DNA from: Paenibacillus lemnae
Lineage (GTDB): Bacteria > Bacillota > Bacilli > Paenibacillales > Paenibacillaceae
DNA: 64,000 nt
Reading direction: 5' to 3'
NCBI RefSeq assembly: GCF_012933385.1
Contig: NZ_JABBPN010000012.1
Location: 1-64,000 of the forward strand
Part shown: one piece after another, positions 37,494 through 48,375 of the stretch
Position numbering within the stretch: position 1 is the stretch's first letter
How the letters are laid out: each line of letters starts with the position of its first letter
Program-made: the position numbers and the translations under genes
Notes under the pieces: model-generated
Told to the model about the DNA's origin: nothing
The model's database searches: none
The model's input: only the letters and a program-made list of their open reading frames with translations

Positions 37494-37943
37494 ATGTCCA
37501 AACATCTTCAAGCTTATTTCAGATCAGAAGACGAAGCTGAGAGCGCAAAAACGACGCTATTAACGTACAAAACCGACCAGCTTGAAGTCAGTGAACTGCA
37601 GGAAACGGTGGGCCGTGGGGCGAATATTCTGGTTCCATTGATTCCATGGAGCGGCGCAGGCTCTGGCGGCGTAACATCTGGCAGCGGTACTGTAGGTAAT
37701 CCAAGCGGAGCAGGAGCTGTTGTAGGTGTACAGGGTGTACCTGCAGACAACCATCGTTCCGAGGATGAGCCAGTGACCGAGGATGATCATGACCGTGATG
37801 AATGGAAAGATGCTGATCTGGACGACGCAGACTTTGATGATCTTAAATATGTGCTTACTGCTAAAGTTAATGATGCTGACTATGAAAGCATTGTTCGTAA
37901 ACTTCGCTCCAACCATGCATTCATCGAACGTTTTGATGAATAA
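37494..37943 (+). CDS. Uncharacterised protein with Gly-rich linker and acidic tail domain
   Basis: 149 residues from ATG 37494 (AAAAAGGAGGAA upstream; the in-frame ATG at 37470 is discarded). Residues about 1-40 form a small alpha/beta segment (YFRSEDEAESAKTTLLTYK). A Gly/Ser/Val-rich stretch (about 52-85) and an Asp/Glu/His-rich stretch follow, then a second segment (YVLTAKVNDADYESIVRKLR). The ends resemble the two halves of a ferredoxin-like or general-stress (YflT-like) domain split by the linker. Soluble, probably stress-related from its PfpI neighbour; not recognised with certainty. Confidence 0.65.
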   Translation: MSKHLQAYFRSEDEAESAKTTLLTYKTDQLEVSELQETVGRGANILVPLIPWSGAGSGGVTSGSGTVGNPSGAGAVVGVQGVPADNHRSEDEPVTEDDHDRDEWKDADLDDADFDDLKYVLTAKVNDADYESIVRKLRSNHAFIERFDE

Positions 37944-37954
37944 TTCATTGAAAG

Positions 37955-37978
37955 GCCGCCTGACAGGCGGCTTTTTTA
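37955..37978 (+). terminator. Terminator after the Gly-rich-linker gene
   Basis: GCCGCC/GGCGGC stem with five-base loop then six T. Confidence 0.85.
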
Positions 37979-38096
37979 ATGTCTGCTATTTAAAACGCTT
38001 CCAGAGCTGTAATATAACTGTAATAAAGTATACATCGTTTATTAATATAGGATGTTTATAATAAGAGCATGACCCCCTTTTTTATATAACCTTGAA

Positions 38097-38128
38097 ACCT
38101 GCGATCACGGATCGCAGGTCTTTTTTTT
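38097..38128 (+). terminator. Isolated intrinsic terminator before the T-box
   Basis: Perfect 10-bp stem ACCTGCGATC/GATCGCAGGT, loop ACG, then nine T. No gene lies between it and the previous terminator. A TATAAT at 38057-38062 without a good -35 leaves open a tiny transcript; otherwise it blocks read-through into hisS. Confidence 0.8.
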
Positions 38129-38157
38129 CACGATATCGAAAATTGCTGTAGAATTTC

Positions 38158-38186
38158 TTGACTTTAATGCAGTGGTTCATTACAAT
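38158..38186 (+). promoter_or_regulatory. Promoter of the hisS-aspS operon
   Basis: TTGACT (38158-38163), 17 bp, TACAAT (38181-38186); expected start near 38193 gives a leader of about 400 nt. Confidence 0.85.
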
Positions 38187-38192
38187 CTAAAA

Positions 38193-38562
38193 ATATAAAG
38201 TTTTGGGCGGATCAATGCCTGTAATAACAGAATAGTGATTTGATGACGGGACCAAGTAATCCAGACCCACATGTTCAGAGAAGAATCTCAACAGGCTGTA
38301 AGGATTCTCATGATGAATGGACGAATGACTTCCCCGAGAACAGACAGCGAAATGCAGACCTTAGGAGATCTGCACATGTAGCTGACTCTGCGCTTCCGGG
38401 CGTTATCGGTTAGTTAAGCGAAAGACATTGTGCTTGCACTTCATGATACGGCTAAAGTGACATGATATCTTTCGAAATGTGGGTGGCACCACGGGTGATT
38501 TCATTAATGAACTCTCTCGTCCCTGTTGTTGTTCTTGGAACAGCAGGGCGAGAGTTTTTTTG
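38193..38562 (+). promoter_or_regulatory. T-box leader with Asp (GAC) specifier controlling hisS-aspS
   Basis: T-box core GGGTGGCACCACGG at 38481-38494, then the terminator ACTCTC...GAGAGT with seven T (38511-38561). In Stem I, GGGA (38248-38251) pairs with TCCC (38331-38334) and TCCA (38260-38263) with TGGA (38318-38321). They enclose the specifier loop: AGTA on the 5' side (38255-38258), and GAA-T-GAC on the 3' side, placing the specifier GAC (Asp) at 38327-38329. The T-box TGGC would pair with GCCA, so it needs discriminator G, as in tRNA-Asp at 687-763. Uncharged tRNA should stabilise the antiterminator. Confidence 0.92.
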
Positions 38563-38595
38563 TTTTATTCTGATGATCAATGGAGGACATGAATC

Positions 38596-39849
38596 ATGGC
38601 GAATATGAGATTTGAAAAGCCAACCGGAACTCAGGATTTTTTGCCGGGTACAGTAGAAAAATGGCAGTTCGTAGAAGAGAAGGCAAGAGAATTGTGCCGC
38701 CGCTACAATTATCGTGAAATTCGGACACCTTTATTTGAACAGACAGACCTGTTTGAGCGTGGAGTCGGCGAGACGACGGATATTGTCGAAAAGGAAATGT
38801 ATTCCTTCCTCGATAAGGGAGGCCGGAGCATGACACTCCGTCCTGAAGGAACTGCCGGTGTCGTTCGGGCCTATGTACAGAACAAGCTGTACGGGGAGCC
38901 CGATATTACCAAGCTGTACTATATTGCTCCCATGTTCCGCTATGAACGCCCCCAAGCCGGGAGATATCGTCAATTCCACCAATTTGGGGTGGAGGTATTC
39001 GGTACAGCCGATCCATCCATCGACGCAGAAGTGATTGCACTGGGTTATTCGTTTACCAGGGAATTAGGACTCTCCGGCGTAAAAGTGGAAATCAATTCGG
39101 TGGGGACACCAGAGGTGCGTGCGGCTTACCGGGATACACTGCTGGCTTTCCTTACACCGATGAAGGACAGCCTGTGCAGTGACTGTCAATCCAGGATGGA
39201 ACGCAATCCGCTTCGAGTGCTGGATTGCAAGAAAGACCAGGATAAGTTCGTTGGAGCACCCTCCATTCTGGATAGCTTGGACGAGGAGTGCACGACTCAC
39301 TTCAACAAGGTAAGAGGTTATCTGGATGCTATGGGCGTAATCTATGAAGTGAACCCGCGCATGGTCCGCGGACTGGATTACTACACGCACACCGCTTTTG
39401 AATTCAAAGCCGAGGGGATCGGTGCCATTGATACGGTTGGCGGCGGAGGCCGCTTTAACGGACTGGTTGATCAGATCGGCGGACCCGATCAGCCAGGGAT
39501 CGGATTTGGCATTGGCTTGGAGCGGATTATGCTCATTCTGGAACACCAGAAGGTTGAATTGAAGGCAGTCAAACCGCTGGATGTATACGTGGTAAGTCTC
39601 GGAGAGGCAGCAGAGCAGGAAGCTGTGAAGATCATTTTCAAGCTCCGGGAAGCTGGGTTCTCCGCAGAAAGAGACTACATGGGCCGCAAAATGAAAGCTC
39701 AAATGAAATCAGCGGATCGGCTGCACGCACGATTTACTGCGATTCTCGGGGATGATGAGCTGGCACGCGGAGAAATTGCCCTGAAATCAATGGAAACCGG
39801 TGAGCAGCGCTTCGTCAAGCTGAACGATCTTCACCTTGAACTGGGTTAA
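38596..39849 (+). CDS. hisS: Histidyl-tRNA synthetase
   Basis: 417 residues, class II. Motif 2 [19 protein letters not shown], histidine-binding [13 protein letters not shown] and motif 3 [13 protein letters not shown] are visible, and the C-terminal anticodon domain is complete. GGAGGACA upstream of ATG 38596. First gene after the T-box. Confidence 0.98.
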   Translation: MANMRFEKPTGTQDFLPGTVEKWQFVEEKARELCRRYNYREIRTPLFEQTDLFERGVGETTDIVEKEMYSFLDKGGRSMTLRPEGTAGVVRAYVQNKLYGEPDITKLYYIAPMFRYERPQAGRYRQFHQFGVEVFGTADPSIDAEVIALGYSFTRELGLSGVKVEINSVGTPEVRAAYRDTLLAFLTPMKDSLCSDCQSRMERNPLRVLDCKKDQDKFVGAPSILDSLDEECTTHFNKVRGYLDAMGVIYEVNPRMVRGLDYYTHTAFEFKAEGIGAIDTVGGGGRFNGLVDQIGGPDQPGIGFGIGLERIMLILEHQKVELKAVKPLDVYVVSLGEAAEQEAVKIIFKLREAGFSAERDYMGRKMKAQMKSADRLHARFTAILGDDELARGEIALKSMETGEQRFVKLNDLHLELG

Positions 39850-39894
39850 ACGGCCATTTTGGCTTTATTATAACAAGAGGGGTATGATGAAATC

Positions 39895-41679
39895 ATGTTA
39901 AAGAGGACACATCATTGCGGTCAATTGACAGCTGCGAACATTGGAGAAATAGTAACACTGAACGGCTGGGTGCAGACCAGACGCGATCTGGGGGGCGTGC
40001 TGTTTATTGATCTGCGCGACCGAAGCGGCATTATGCAGGTTGTGTTTAACCCTGATTTTTCCGGAGAAGCGCTGTCTACGGCAGACAGAGTGCGGAGCGA
40101 ATACGTACTGGCTGTATCCGGTACAGTTGTAAAGCGCGACCCGGACACGGTCAACAAAAATCTTGCTACAGGTGAGATTGAAGTACAGGTTACGGAAATT
40201 GAAGTGTTGAATGCTGCCAAAACGCCTCCGTTCTTTATCGAAGACGGCGTAGAGGTGGATGAGCAGCTCCGCCTGAAATATCGTTACCTGGACCTGCGTC
40301 GTCCGGAAATGCAGCAGACGCTGATGCTTCGCTCGAAAGCGTCAAAAATTTTCCGCGATTTCCTCGACGGAGAAGGCTTCGCTGATGTAGAAACACCGAT
40401 TCTGACAAAAAGTACACCTGAAGGCGCGCGTGACTACTTGGTGCCAAGCCGTGTTCATGCCGGTGAATTTTTCGCGCTTCCGCAGTCTCCGCAAATTTAC
40501 AAGCAGCTCCTGATGGTGAGCGGCCTGGAACGCTATTACCAGATTGCCCGCTGTTTCCGGGATGAAGATCTTCGTGCTGACCGGCAGCCGGAATTTACAC
40601 AGGTCGACATCGAAACTTCGTTTATGGAGCGGGATGATCTCTTGACCATGATGGAAGAGCTGATGGTTCGCCTCTTCAAGGAAACCGTGGGTGTGGAACT
40701 GGCGACCCCGTTCCAGCGAATCAGCCATGCAGATGCGATGGGTAAATATGGATCGGACAAGCCTGACCTGCGTTTCGGTATGGAATTGATCGAAATGAAT
40801 GACATCGTGGCAAGCAGCGGCGTGAAAGTTTTTGCTTCGGTCATCGAAAAAGGCGGAGAAGTGAAATGTTTGAACGCCAAAGGCTGCGGTACCTGGACTC
40901 GGAAGGAAATTGATGATCTCGGACCGTTTGCAGCCCGCTATGGAGCTAAAGGCCTGGCCTGGATCCAGGTTAAAGAAGGCGAATTCAAGGGTCCTATTGT
41001 GAAGTTCTTCAGCCCTGAAGAAATTGAAGCGGTACGGGAACGCACCGGCGCAGAAGACGGAGACTTGCTTCTCTTCTCCGCAGACAACAGCAAAGTCGTT
41101 GCAGATGTACTGGGTGCCCTTCGCCTCAGAATCGGACGTCAGCTGGGTCTCATTAACGATAAAGAATTCAAATTTGCCTGGGTACTGGACTTCCCGCTGC
41201 TCAGCTATGATGAAGAACAAAAACGTTATGTTGCAGAGCACCATCCGTTCACTCGTCCAAATGACGAAGACCTTGAACTGCTGGATACAGACCCGCTTGC
41301 CGTCCGTGCACAAGCTTATGACCTCGTGCTCAATGGTTATGAAGTAGGCGGCGGCTCCATGCGTATTTACAAACGTGATATTCAGGAGAAGATGTTCGCA
41401 GCATTGGGTCTGTCCCCTGAAGAGGCATACGAGAAATTCGGCTTCTTGCTGGATGCATTCGAATACGGTACACCTCCTCACGGCGGAATTGCATTCGGCT
41501 TTGACCGACTGGTTATGCTGCTGGCTGGACGCACAAACCTGCGTGAGACGATTGCCTTCCCGAAAACAGCGAACGCTACAGATCTGCTGATGGATGCGCC
41601 ATCTGAAGTAGACAGCGGTCAGCTGGAACAGCTGCACATCAAGCTGTCCAAAAAGCCGGTTGAAGAGAAGAAAGCGTAA
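39895..41679 (+). CDS. aspS: Aspartyl-tRNA synthetase
   Basis: 594 residues, bacterial-type AspRS: N-terminal OB anticodon domain ([26 protein letters not shown]), class II core with [16 protein letters not shown] (motif 2), a GAD insertion domain, and [13 protein letters not shown] (motif 3). AGAGGGG upstream. Second gene of the operon and the one matching the T-box specifier. Confidence 0.98.
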   Translation: MLKRTHHCGQLTAANIGEIVTLNGWVQTRRDLGGVLFIDLRDRSGIMQVVFNPDFSGEALSTADRVRSEYVLAVSGTVVKRDPDTVNKNLATGEIEVQVTEIEVLNAAKTPPFFIEDGVEVDEQLRLKYRYLDLRRPEMQQTLMLRSKASKIFRDFLDGEGFADVETPILTKSTPEGARDYLVPSRVHAGEFFALPQSPQIYKQLLMVSGLERYYQIARCFRDEDLRADRQPEFTQVDIETSFMERDDLLTMMEELMVRLFKETVGVELATPFQRISHADAMGKYGSDKPDLRFGMELIEMNDIVASSGVKVFASVIEKGGEVKCLNAKGCGTWTRKEIDDLGPFAARYGAKGLAWIQVKEGEFKGPIVKFFSPEEIEAVRERTGAEDGDLLLFSADNSKVVADVLGALRLRIGRQLGLINDKEFKFAWVLDFPLLSYDEEQKRYVAEHHPFTRPNDEDLELLDTDPLAVRAQAYDLVLNGYEVGGGSMRIYKRDIQEKMFAALGLSPEEAYEKFGFLLDAFEYGTPPHGGIAFGFDRLVMLLAGRTNLRETIAFPKTANATDLLMDAPSEVDSGQLEQLHIKLSKKPVEEKKA

Positions 41680-41709
41680 AGCGAAGAAGTAATAGATACC
41701 ATATCCGGG

Positions 41710-41755
41710 AAAAACGGCGGACCCTATCCTTTAAAGGCATGGACCACCGTTTTTC
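41710..41755 (+). terminator. Terminator after aspS
   Basis: AAAAACGGCGGACC pairs with GGACCACCGTTTTT with two mismatches. The T-rich 3' arm runs into TTTTTC. Confidence 0.75.
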
Positions 41756-41777
41756 TCTGCTAAGGAGGCTGCTTAAT

Positions 41778-42533
41778 ATGCTGCATCAATTTTCACGTAC
41801 CGAGCTTGCCATTGGCCCAGAGGGCCTGGATGTTATGAAGAACAGTACGGTTGCTGTCTTGGGGATTGGCGGTGTCGGTTCCATCGCTGTCGAGGCTCTT
41901 GCCCGGACGGGAGTAGGCCGTATTATTCTGATCGACAAGGACGTTGTCGATATCACCAACATCAATCGACAGATTCATGCTCTGACGACCACCGTCGGCC
42001 AGAAAAAAGCGGATTTGATGGTAGACCGCGTCAAGCTCATCAATCCCGAGTGTGAAGCGATTGCGCTGAATATGTTCTATACCGATGAAACCTATGAGGA
42101 GCTGTTCAAGTATGATTTGGACTATGTGCTGGACGCTTCCGATACGATTATGTACAAAATTCATCTCATCAAGGAATGCCTGAAACGCGGAATTCCGATG
42201 ATATCCAGCATGGGCGCGGCGAACAAAATGGATCCTACAAAATTCCAGGTTGCTGATATTTCAAAAACATCCATGGATCCCATTGCCCGGGTCATCCGCA
42301 CAAAGCTGCGGAAAGAAGGCATCAAGAAGGGCGTCAAAGTTGTGTTCTCGCTGGAAGAACCGATGAAACCCCGGAAAGATGTCACGGACAAAATCGTGCC
42401 GGAGAATGCTCCGGAAATCCGGAAGGCGAAACAGCCGCCAGCGAGTAATGCATTTGTGCCGCCGGTTGCCGGATTAATTATGGTATCTGTTGCCGTTCGA
42501 GAACTGCTGGAGAAGCAGGGCATCAACACGTAA
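41778..42533 (+). CDS. tcdA: tRNA threonylcarbamoyladenosine dehydratase TcdA
   Basis: 251 residues from ATG 41778 (AAGGAGG nine bases upstream). E1-like ThiF/MoeB fold with nucleotide motif AVLGIGGVGSIAVEALARTG, then IDKDVVDITNINRQ. Cyclises t6A to ct6A at position 37 of ANN-decoding tRNAs. Own terminator follows. Confidence 0.94.
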   Translation: MLHQFSRTELAIGPEGLDVMKNSTVAVLGIGGVGSIAVEALARTGVGRIILIDKDVVDITNINRQIHALTTTVGQKKADLMVDRVKLINPECEAIALNMFYTDETYEELFKYDLDYVLDASDTIMYKIHLIKECLKRGIPMISSMGAANKMDPTKFQVADISKTSMDPIARVIRTKLRKEGIKKGVKVVFSLEEPMKPRKDVTDKIVPENAPEIRKAKQPPASNAFVPPVAGLIMVSVAVRELLEKQGINT

Positions 42534-42548
42534 ACTCCCATAACCTCG

Positions 42549-42590
42549 AAAAGACGTAAAGCCGATCTTCTAAAAGGCTTACGTCTTTTT
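42549..42590 (+). terminator. Terminator after tcdA
   Basis: AAAAGACGTAAAGCC/GGCTTACGTCTTTT stem with one bulge, then T run. Confidence 0.83.
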
Positions 42591-42619
42591 GATGTGTTCA
42601 CAGCTTTCATTAAAATACT

Positions 42620-42648
42620 TTGTTGTTATGTCTCGACTATGCTACAAT
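42620..42648 (+). promoter_or_regulatory. Promoter of helD
   Basis: TTGTTG (42620-42625), 17 bp, TACAAT (42643-42648). Confidence 0.65.
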
Positions 42649-42693
42649 GAGAATCCTTTTCGGGGAAAATCGTATCTTAGGAGGTAACTGAAA

Positions 42694-44874
42694 GTGGCAG
42701 ATTCTTTTCAAAGTGCCTATCAAGAAGAAGAACGGAAATTAAATGAAACGATTGCTGAAATTGACCGTCAGCTCGATCGATTGACCAGCATACCCGTATA
42801 TACCGGGCATGATTTTACAGAACAGGTGCTGGAGGCTGGCCGTGAGGAGCGGCGTCAGGCGCTTTTCAAGAGCCAGGCCGAACCTTATTTCGGCAGGCTG
42901 GATTTTCAGGAAAGCGGTAAGGATGCGCAAACGCCGCTGTACATCGGTAAGGTAGGTTTCGACCGTGAGACGGCCGGCGAGCATCCGATGGTCATGGACT
43001 GGAGAGCACCGGCAGCAAGCCTGTTTTACTCGTTTACAGGGGGAGAGGATCTCGCTTCCTATGAAGCACCGGAAGGCCTTGTGGAAGGACGGGTGTACCT
43101 CAAAAGAAACATGGTCATCCGAAAGCAGATTCTGGAGCGCGTATCCGATACATACAACCGGGACAGCGGCGGACCTGCAGTTACGGATGAATTTCTCGTT
43201 TATCGGCTAGGGGAAAACAAGGACAATAAACTGCGTGATATCGTATCCACCATACAGGCAGAGCAGGACAAGATTATCCGGGCCGCCAAAAACACGGCAT
43301 TGATCATACAAGGGGTTGCTGGGAGCGGAAAGACGACGGTTGCTCTCCACCGACTCGCCTTTTTGTTGTATCAGTACAAAGAACAGGTCACGGCTGACAA
43401 GATGATTATTTTTGCGCCGAACCGCATGTTTCTGGACTATATTTCAAATGTTCTCCCGGAGTTAGGCGTAGGCGATATCCAGCAGCGTACCTTTGAAGAT
43501 TGGGCAGCCGAGCAGCTGGATCTCCCATGGAACGGAGAAGATACAGGCAAGACGTTTGCCTACTGGTTCGAGACGGAAACCGGCCAGGGTACCCGTGAAT
43601 GGAGCAACAACGACAGTGGAAGATACAAAGGTTCTATCACTTTCATGGACCTGATCACGCGCTGCATGGAGCAGCTTGAAGATGCTTCACTGCCGGAACT
43701 GGATTTCACGCCATGGGACGGTGCTGTCCTGCTCAAGGAACAGATACAGGAATGGTTTCAAGTGGAATACAAACCGTATCCTCTGGCTAAACGGAAAGAA
43801 CGAGTGCTTGCCAGAATTCACCGCTGGGTGGAGATGGAACTGAAGAAGTCTCCTTCTCAGGCCGTACTGAAAGAACGGAAGAAAAAAGCATCTCAGCGCG
43901 AAAAGGCTTATGCCAATAAATGGCCGAAGTTTGATCCGCTGACTCTGTACAAGCAGCTGTTCGGGGCGTCCAAATCGTCAATTTGGCCGGAAGCCTGGTT
44001 GAAGGAAATTCCGCAGGAAACGATGGCAGTCACTCGCAAAAACTTGAAAGCAGGTCTGATTAAGGAAGAGGATCTGACCCCGCTGCTGTACATTCAGACC
44101 ATGCTCCATGAAATGGATGGAAATCTCAGATTTGATCATGTGGTTATTGATGAGGCACAGGATTTTTCGCCCTTCCAGATCGCACTGCTGGACCGATATG
44201 TCCGAGGACACTCTTTTACCATTCTTGGGGACCTTTCTCAAGGGATTCATGCTTATAAAGGCGTGCATGCCTGGGATGAACTGAGCTCACTTTTTGAAGA
44301 GGAACATCAGGCTTACTTTGCACTGACTACAAGCTACCGGTCCACGATGGAAATTATTGAATTTGGTAATGTCATTCTGGATCAGGGTGTTCGGAGTGAC
44401 CTGCTGGCAGTTCCTGTATTTCGCAGCGGGGATGACGTCCGGCTCATACCTTATGGGCAAGGTGCCGGGCGTGAAGAGGATCTGCGGCGCGCACTGCGTC
44501 ATTTAAGCTCCAAAGGCAGTTACCGGACGGTATCTATACTGACACGTACACTGCGGGAAGCCGCCGAGCTTCATGAGATGCTGGCCGGGGAATGGCCGGA
44601 ACTCAATCTTATTGATGGTGGCAAAGGAACATACCAGGGCGGACTCTCCATTCTGCCAGTGTACCTCTCCAAGGGGCTGGAGTTTGATGCCGTCATTGCT
44701 GCCGATGTGGATGCCTATCATTATGCGGACAAAATATGGGATGCCAAACTGTTGTACGTTGGCTGCACAAGAGCATTGCATGAGCTGTGGCTTTTCTATG
44801 AAGATCAGCTTCCTGCCTGTCTGCACAGCGGATTGGATGACATTACAGAAACCGGGTGGCCGGAAGGATCATAA
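42694..44874 (+). CDS. helD: RNA-polymerase-associated helicase-like ATPase HelD
   Basis: 726 residues. UvrD/Rep-like superfamily 1 motor with Walker A QGVAGSGKTTVALHR (about 207), motif II VIDEAQDFSPFQ, motif III LGDLSQGIHAYKG and motif VI YVGCTRALHELWL. The N-terminal helical arm (QEEERKLNETIAEIDRQLDR) is the HelD-specific coiled coil that enters the RNA polymerase secondary channel. HelD strips stalled polymerase from DNA. GTG start with AGGAGGTAACTG upstream. Confidence 0.9.
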   Translation: MADSFQSAYQEEERKLNETIAEIDRQLDRLTSIPVYTGHDFTEQVLEAGREERRQALFKSQAEPYFGRLDFQESGKDAQTPLYIGKVGFDRETAGEHPMVMDWRAPAASLFYSFTGGEDLASYEAPEGLVEGRVYLKRNMVIRKQILERVSDTYNRDSGGPAVTDEFLVYRLGENKDNKLRDIVSTIQAEQDKIIRAAKNTALIIQGVAGSGKTTVALHRLAFLLYQYKEQVTADKMIIFAPNRMFLDYISNVLPELGVGDIQQRTFEDWAAEQLDLPWNGEDTGKTFAYWFETETGQGTREWSNNDSGRYKGSITFMDLITRCMEQLEDASLPELDFTPWDGAVLLKEQIQEWFQVEYKPYPLAKRKERVLARIHRWVEMELKKSPSQAVLKERKKKASQREKAYANKWPKFDPLTLYKQLFGASKSSIWPEAWLKEIPQETMAVTRKNLKAGLIKEEDLTPLLYIQTMLHEMDGNLRFDHVVIDEAQDFSPFQIALLDRYVRGHSFTILGDLSQGIHAYKGVHAWDELSSLFEEEHQAYFALTTSYRSTMEIIEFGNVILDQGVRSDLLAVPVFRSGDDVRLIPYGQGAGREEDLRRALRHLSSKGSYRTVSILTRTLREAAELHEMLAGEWPELNLIDGGKGTYQGGLSILPVYLSKGLEFDAVIAADVDAYHYADKIWDAKLLYVGCTRALHELWLFYEDQLPACLHSGLDDITETGWPEGS

Positions 44875-44896
44875 GCATACTTATTACAGTATAGTG

Positions 44897-44928
44897 AAAG
44901 AGGCTGCGGCGATTGCTGCAGTCTCTTT
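44897..44928 (+). terminator. Weak terminator after helD
   Basis: Eleven-base stem AAAGAGGCTGC/GCAGTCTCTTT (one G-T) with little T after it. Confidence 0.5.
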
Positions 44929-45027
44929 CCCATGGAGGAAAGATCCTTGTGCAATGTGATATGATAGTACCATCGACAAACGAAAAATGATGAATGATTT
45001 TAAGATACAGCAAGGAAGTGTATAGAT

Positions 45028-46335
45028 ATGGATTTATTTGCGTTCGGGCGGGATGAGGACATCAGCTCTCGGCTTCTGGCCGACCGGATGCGTCCTGAAA
45101 GCCTGGATGAATATATAGGACAGGAGCATATCGTAGGCCCTGGCAAGCTGCTTCGCCGAGCCATTGAGGCCGATCAGGTGTCATCCATTCTGCTCTACGG
45201 GCCTCCTGGATGCGGTAAAACGACGCTGGCTCATATTATTTCAAAGCATACCCAGGGGACCTTTGTCCGTCTAAACGCGGTTGATGCCTCGGTCAAGGAT
45301 GTACGGGAAGTGATTGAACAAGCCCAGAGCAACCGTTCGCTGTACGGCACGAAAACCATCCTGTTTCTGGATGAGGTTCACCGGTTTAACAGCTCTCGCC
45401 AGGATGCGCTGCTTCCTGCCGTAGAAAAGGGTACCATCATATTCATCGGAGCAACCACGGAAAATCCATTTCACTACGTCAATGGAGCCTTGATGAGCCG
45501 CTCCACACTCTTTCAGCTGCAGCCGCTCAACCAGGAGCATGCGATGATTGCCATGAAGCGGGCGCTGCAGGATGCTGAGCGGGGACTGGGCTTTATGCAG
45601 CTTGAGGTCGAAACAGAGGCGCTGGAGCACATCGCGGCCATGGCGAATGGAGATATTCGCAGGGCTTTACAAGCACTGGAGTTAGCCGCCATGACGACAC
45701 CTCCGGATGCTTCGGGCATGGTTCACATTACACTGGAGGTGGCGGAAGAGTCGATCCGGCGACCGATTGTAAAAGCGGACGAGTCTACACAGTATGATGT
45801 GTTGTCAGCATTTCATAAAAGCATCCGCGGTTCCAGTGATGCTGCATTATTCTGGTTCTTTTACGCCGTGGAGAAGCTCGGGATGGACCCCATGACGTTT
45901 ATCCGCAGGCTGATCGCAGCCAGCAGTGAAGATATTGGACTGGCCAATCCCCAGGCGATGGTTCAGGCGGTGAGTGCGCTGGAGGCATATCGGAATAATG
46001 GCTGGCCGGAAGCGAAGCTGAACGTTGCTCAGGCTATTCTGTTCTGCGTGGAAAGTCCCAAATCGAATGCGGTCTATACGGCCATCGCTTCAGCGATGTC
46101 TGCCGTAGAGGAATATCCATCGGCTGAGGTCCCGCTGCATCTCCGGGATACGCATTACAAAGGTGCGGTGAAGTTAGGACATGAAGGATATCAGTACCCG
46201 CACAATTATCCAGGACATTATGTGAAACAGGATTATTTGCCAAAAGAGCTTTCCAATCGGGAGTTTTACATGGCAACGGAGCAGGGAAACGAGCAGAAGA
46301 TTGCCCATAATCAGCGCCTGCGCCGGGGGGAGTAA
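45028..46335 (+). CDS. rarA: Replication-associated recombination ATPase RarA/MgsA
   Basis: 435 residues. AAA+ clamp-loader-like protein: DEYIGQEHIVGPGKLLRRAI, Walker A LLYGPPGCGKTT (about 55-66), Walker B LFLDEVHRFN, sensor GATTENPFHYVNGALMSRS, and the C-terminal RYPHNYPGHYVKQDYLP-like ending (here YQYPHNYPGHYVKQDYLP). Acts at stalled replication forks. ATG 45028 with AAGGAAG upstream. Confidence 0.96.
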   Translation: MDLFAFGRDEDISSRLLADRMRPESLDEYIGQEHIVGPGKLLRRAIEADQVSSILLYGPPGCGKTTLAHIISKHTQGTFVRLNAVDASVKDVREVIEQAQSNRSLYGTKTILFLDEVHRFNSSRQDALLPAVEKGTIIFIGATTENPFHYVNGALMSRSTLFQLQPLNQEHAMIAMKRALQDAERGLGFMQLEVETEALEHIAAMANGDIRRALQALELAAMTTPPDASGMVHITLEVAEESIRRPIVKADESTQYDVLSAFHKSIRGSSDAALFWFFYAVEKLGMDPMTFIRRLIAASSEDIGLANPQAMVQAVSALEAYRNNGWPEAKLNVAQAILFCVESPKSNAVYTAIASAMSAVEEYPSAEVPLHLRDTHYKGAVKLGHEGYQYPHNYPGHYVKQDYLPKELSNREFYMATEQGNEQKIAHNQRLRRGE

Positions 46336-46378
46336 AGCTTTAAAGTAAAATTTATACAAGAACAGGAGCAAACCCAAG

Positions 46379-46909
46379 ATGCAGAGATCCAAATTTGTAA
46401 TCCTTCTTTTATCGGCGGGAATTCTGCTGAGCGGCTGCGGCCAGGATCAGAAACAGGAATCGACTGAAGCCGTTCACGAAAGTGAAGCCGGGCATCAGCA
46501 TGAATCCCATGTCCAGCTGGCTAATGGTGATATACAGGAAGTGACAGCCTCTAAGGATGTGCTGCCAACTTTTCTTGATCATCAAAGCAAAGAAATTCGT
46601 ACGGTCTATGCGCTTGCCGCGCAGGTTGATGATGTGCTCTCCTCTATGCCGTGCTACTGCGGCTGTGGGGAAAGTGCGGGACACAAGAGCAACCTGAACT
46701 GCTTTATCAACGAAGTTCGGGAAGACGGCAGTGTTGAGTGGGATGATCATGGCACCCGCTGCGGCGTCTGTCTGGATATTGCTGTAGAATCAGCCATGCT
46801 GAAGAGCGAAGGGAAAAGCCTGACGGACATCCGTGAGACGATTGATGCCAAATACAGCACCGGTTATGGTAAACCCACACCGACGCCGATGCCGTCAGCA
46901 GCAAATTAA
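46379..46909 (+). CDS. PCYCGC-motif lipoprotein
   Basis: 176 residues. Lipoprotein signal (LLSGC, Cys20), a His-rich linker (HESEAGHQHESH), then the family motif MPCYCGCGESAGHKSNLNC at about 90-108 and a second pair RCGVCLDIA near 131-134. Six Cys and several His suggest a metal- or haem-binding extracytoplasmic domain. The PF13798-type family has no assigned function. Follows rarA by 43 nt. Confidence 0.85.
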   Translation: MQRSKFVILLLSAGILLSGCGQDQKQESTEAVHESEAGHQHESHVQLANGDIQEVTASKDVLPTFLDHQSKEIRTVYALAAQVDDVLSSMPCYCGCGESAGHKSNLNCFINEVREDGSVEWDDHGTRCGVCLDIAVESAMLKSEGKSLTDIRETIDAKYSTGYGKPTPTPMPSAAN

Positions 46910-46916
46910 TTATGAA

Positions 46917-46959
46917 AAAAAGGCGCGTCCATGCAGTTTGACTGCAGGACGTGCCTTTT
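46917..46959 (+). terminator. Bidirectional terminator between PCYCGC gene and mnmA
   Basis: AAAAGGCGCGTCC/GGACGTGCCTTTT with an inner GCAG/CTGC helix. A/T-rich on both sides, serving both convergent genes. Confidence 0.82.
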
Positions 46960-46977
46960 AATGTGGGAATAAATCCA

Positions 46978-48156
<1,179 letters not shown>

Positions 48157-48375
48157 CTACACGACAGGATTTGTCCACTCCACGTGAACATTTTCTGAAA
48201 ATGCGGTCTGAAAATTACCCATTCAGTGTGACGGTATGTTACCATATACAGAGGTGTTTAATCGGAATACAGAGAATATATACAGCAGTCAGTATGTAGA
48301 CCTTCTGTTTTCGTTAACCTTAACGTACTTAAATCGCTTGAACACATACAAATGAAGTTAAGAGAGGTGTCATCT

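Noticed and set aside
40342..41637. 431-codon antisense frame opposite aspS.
   Set aside because: Same cause; no ribosome site and no recognisable domain, while aspS is unambiguous.
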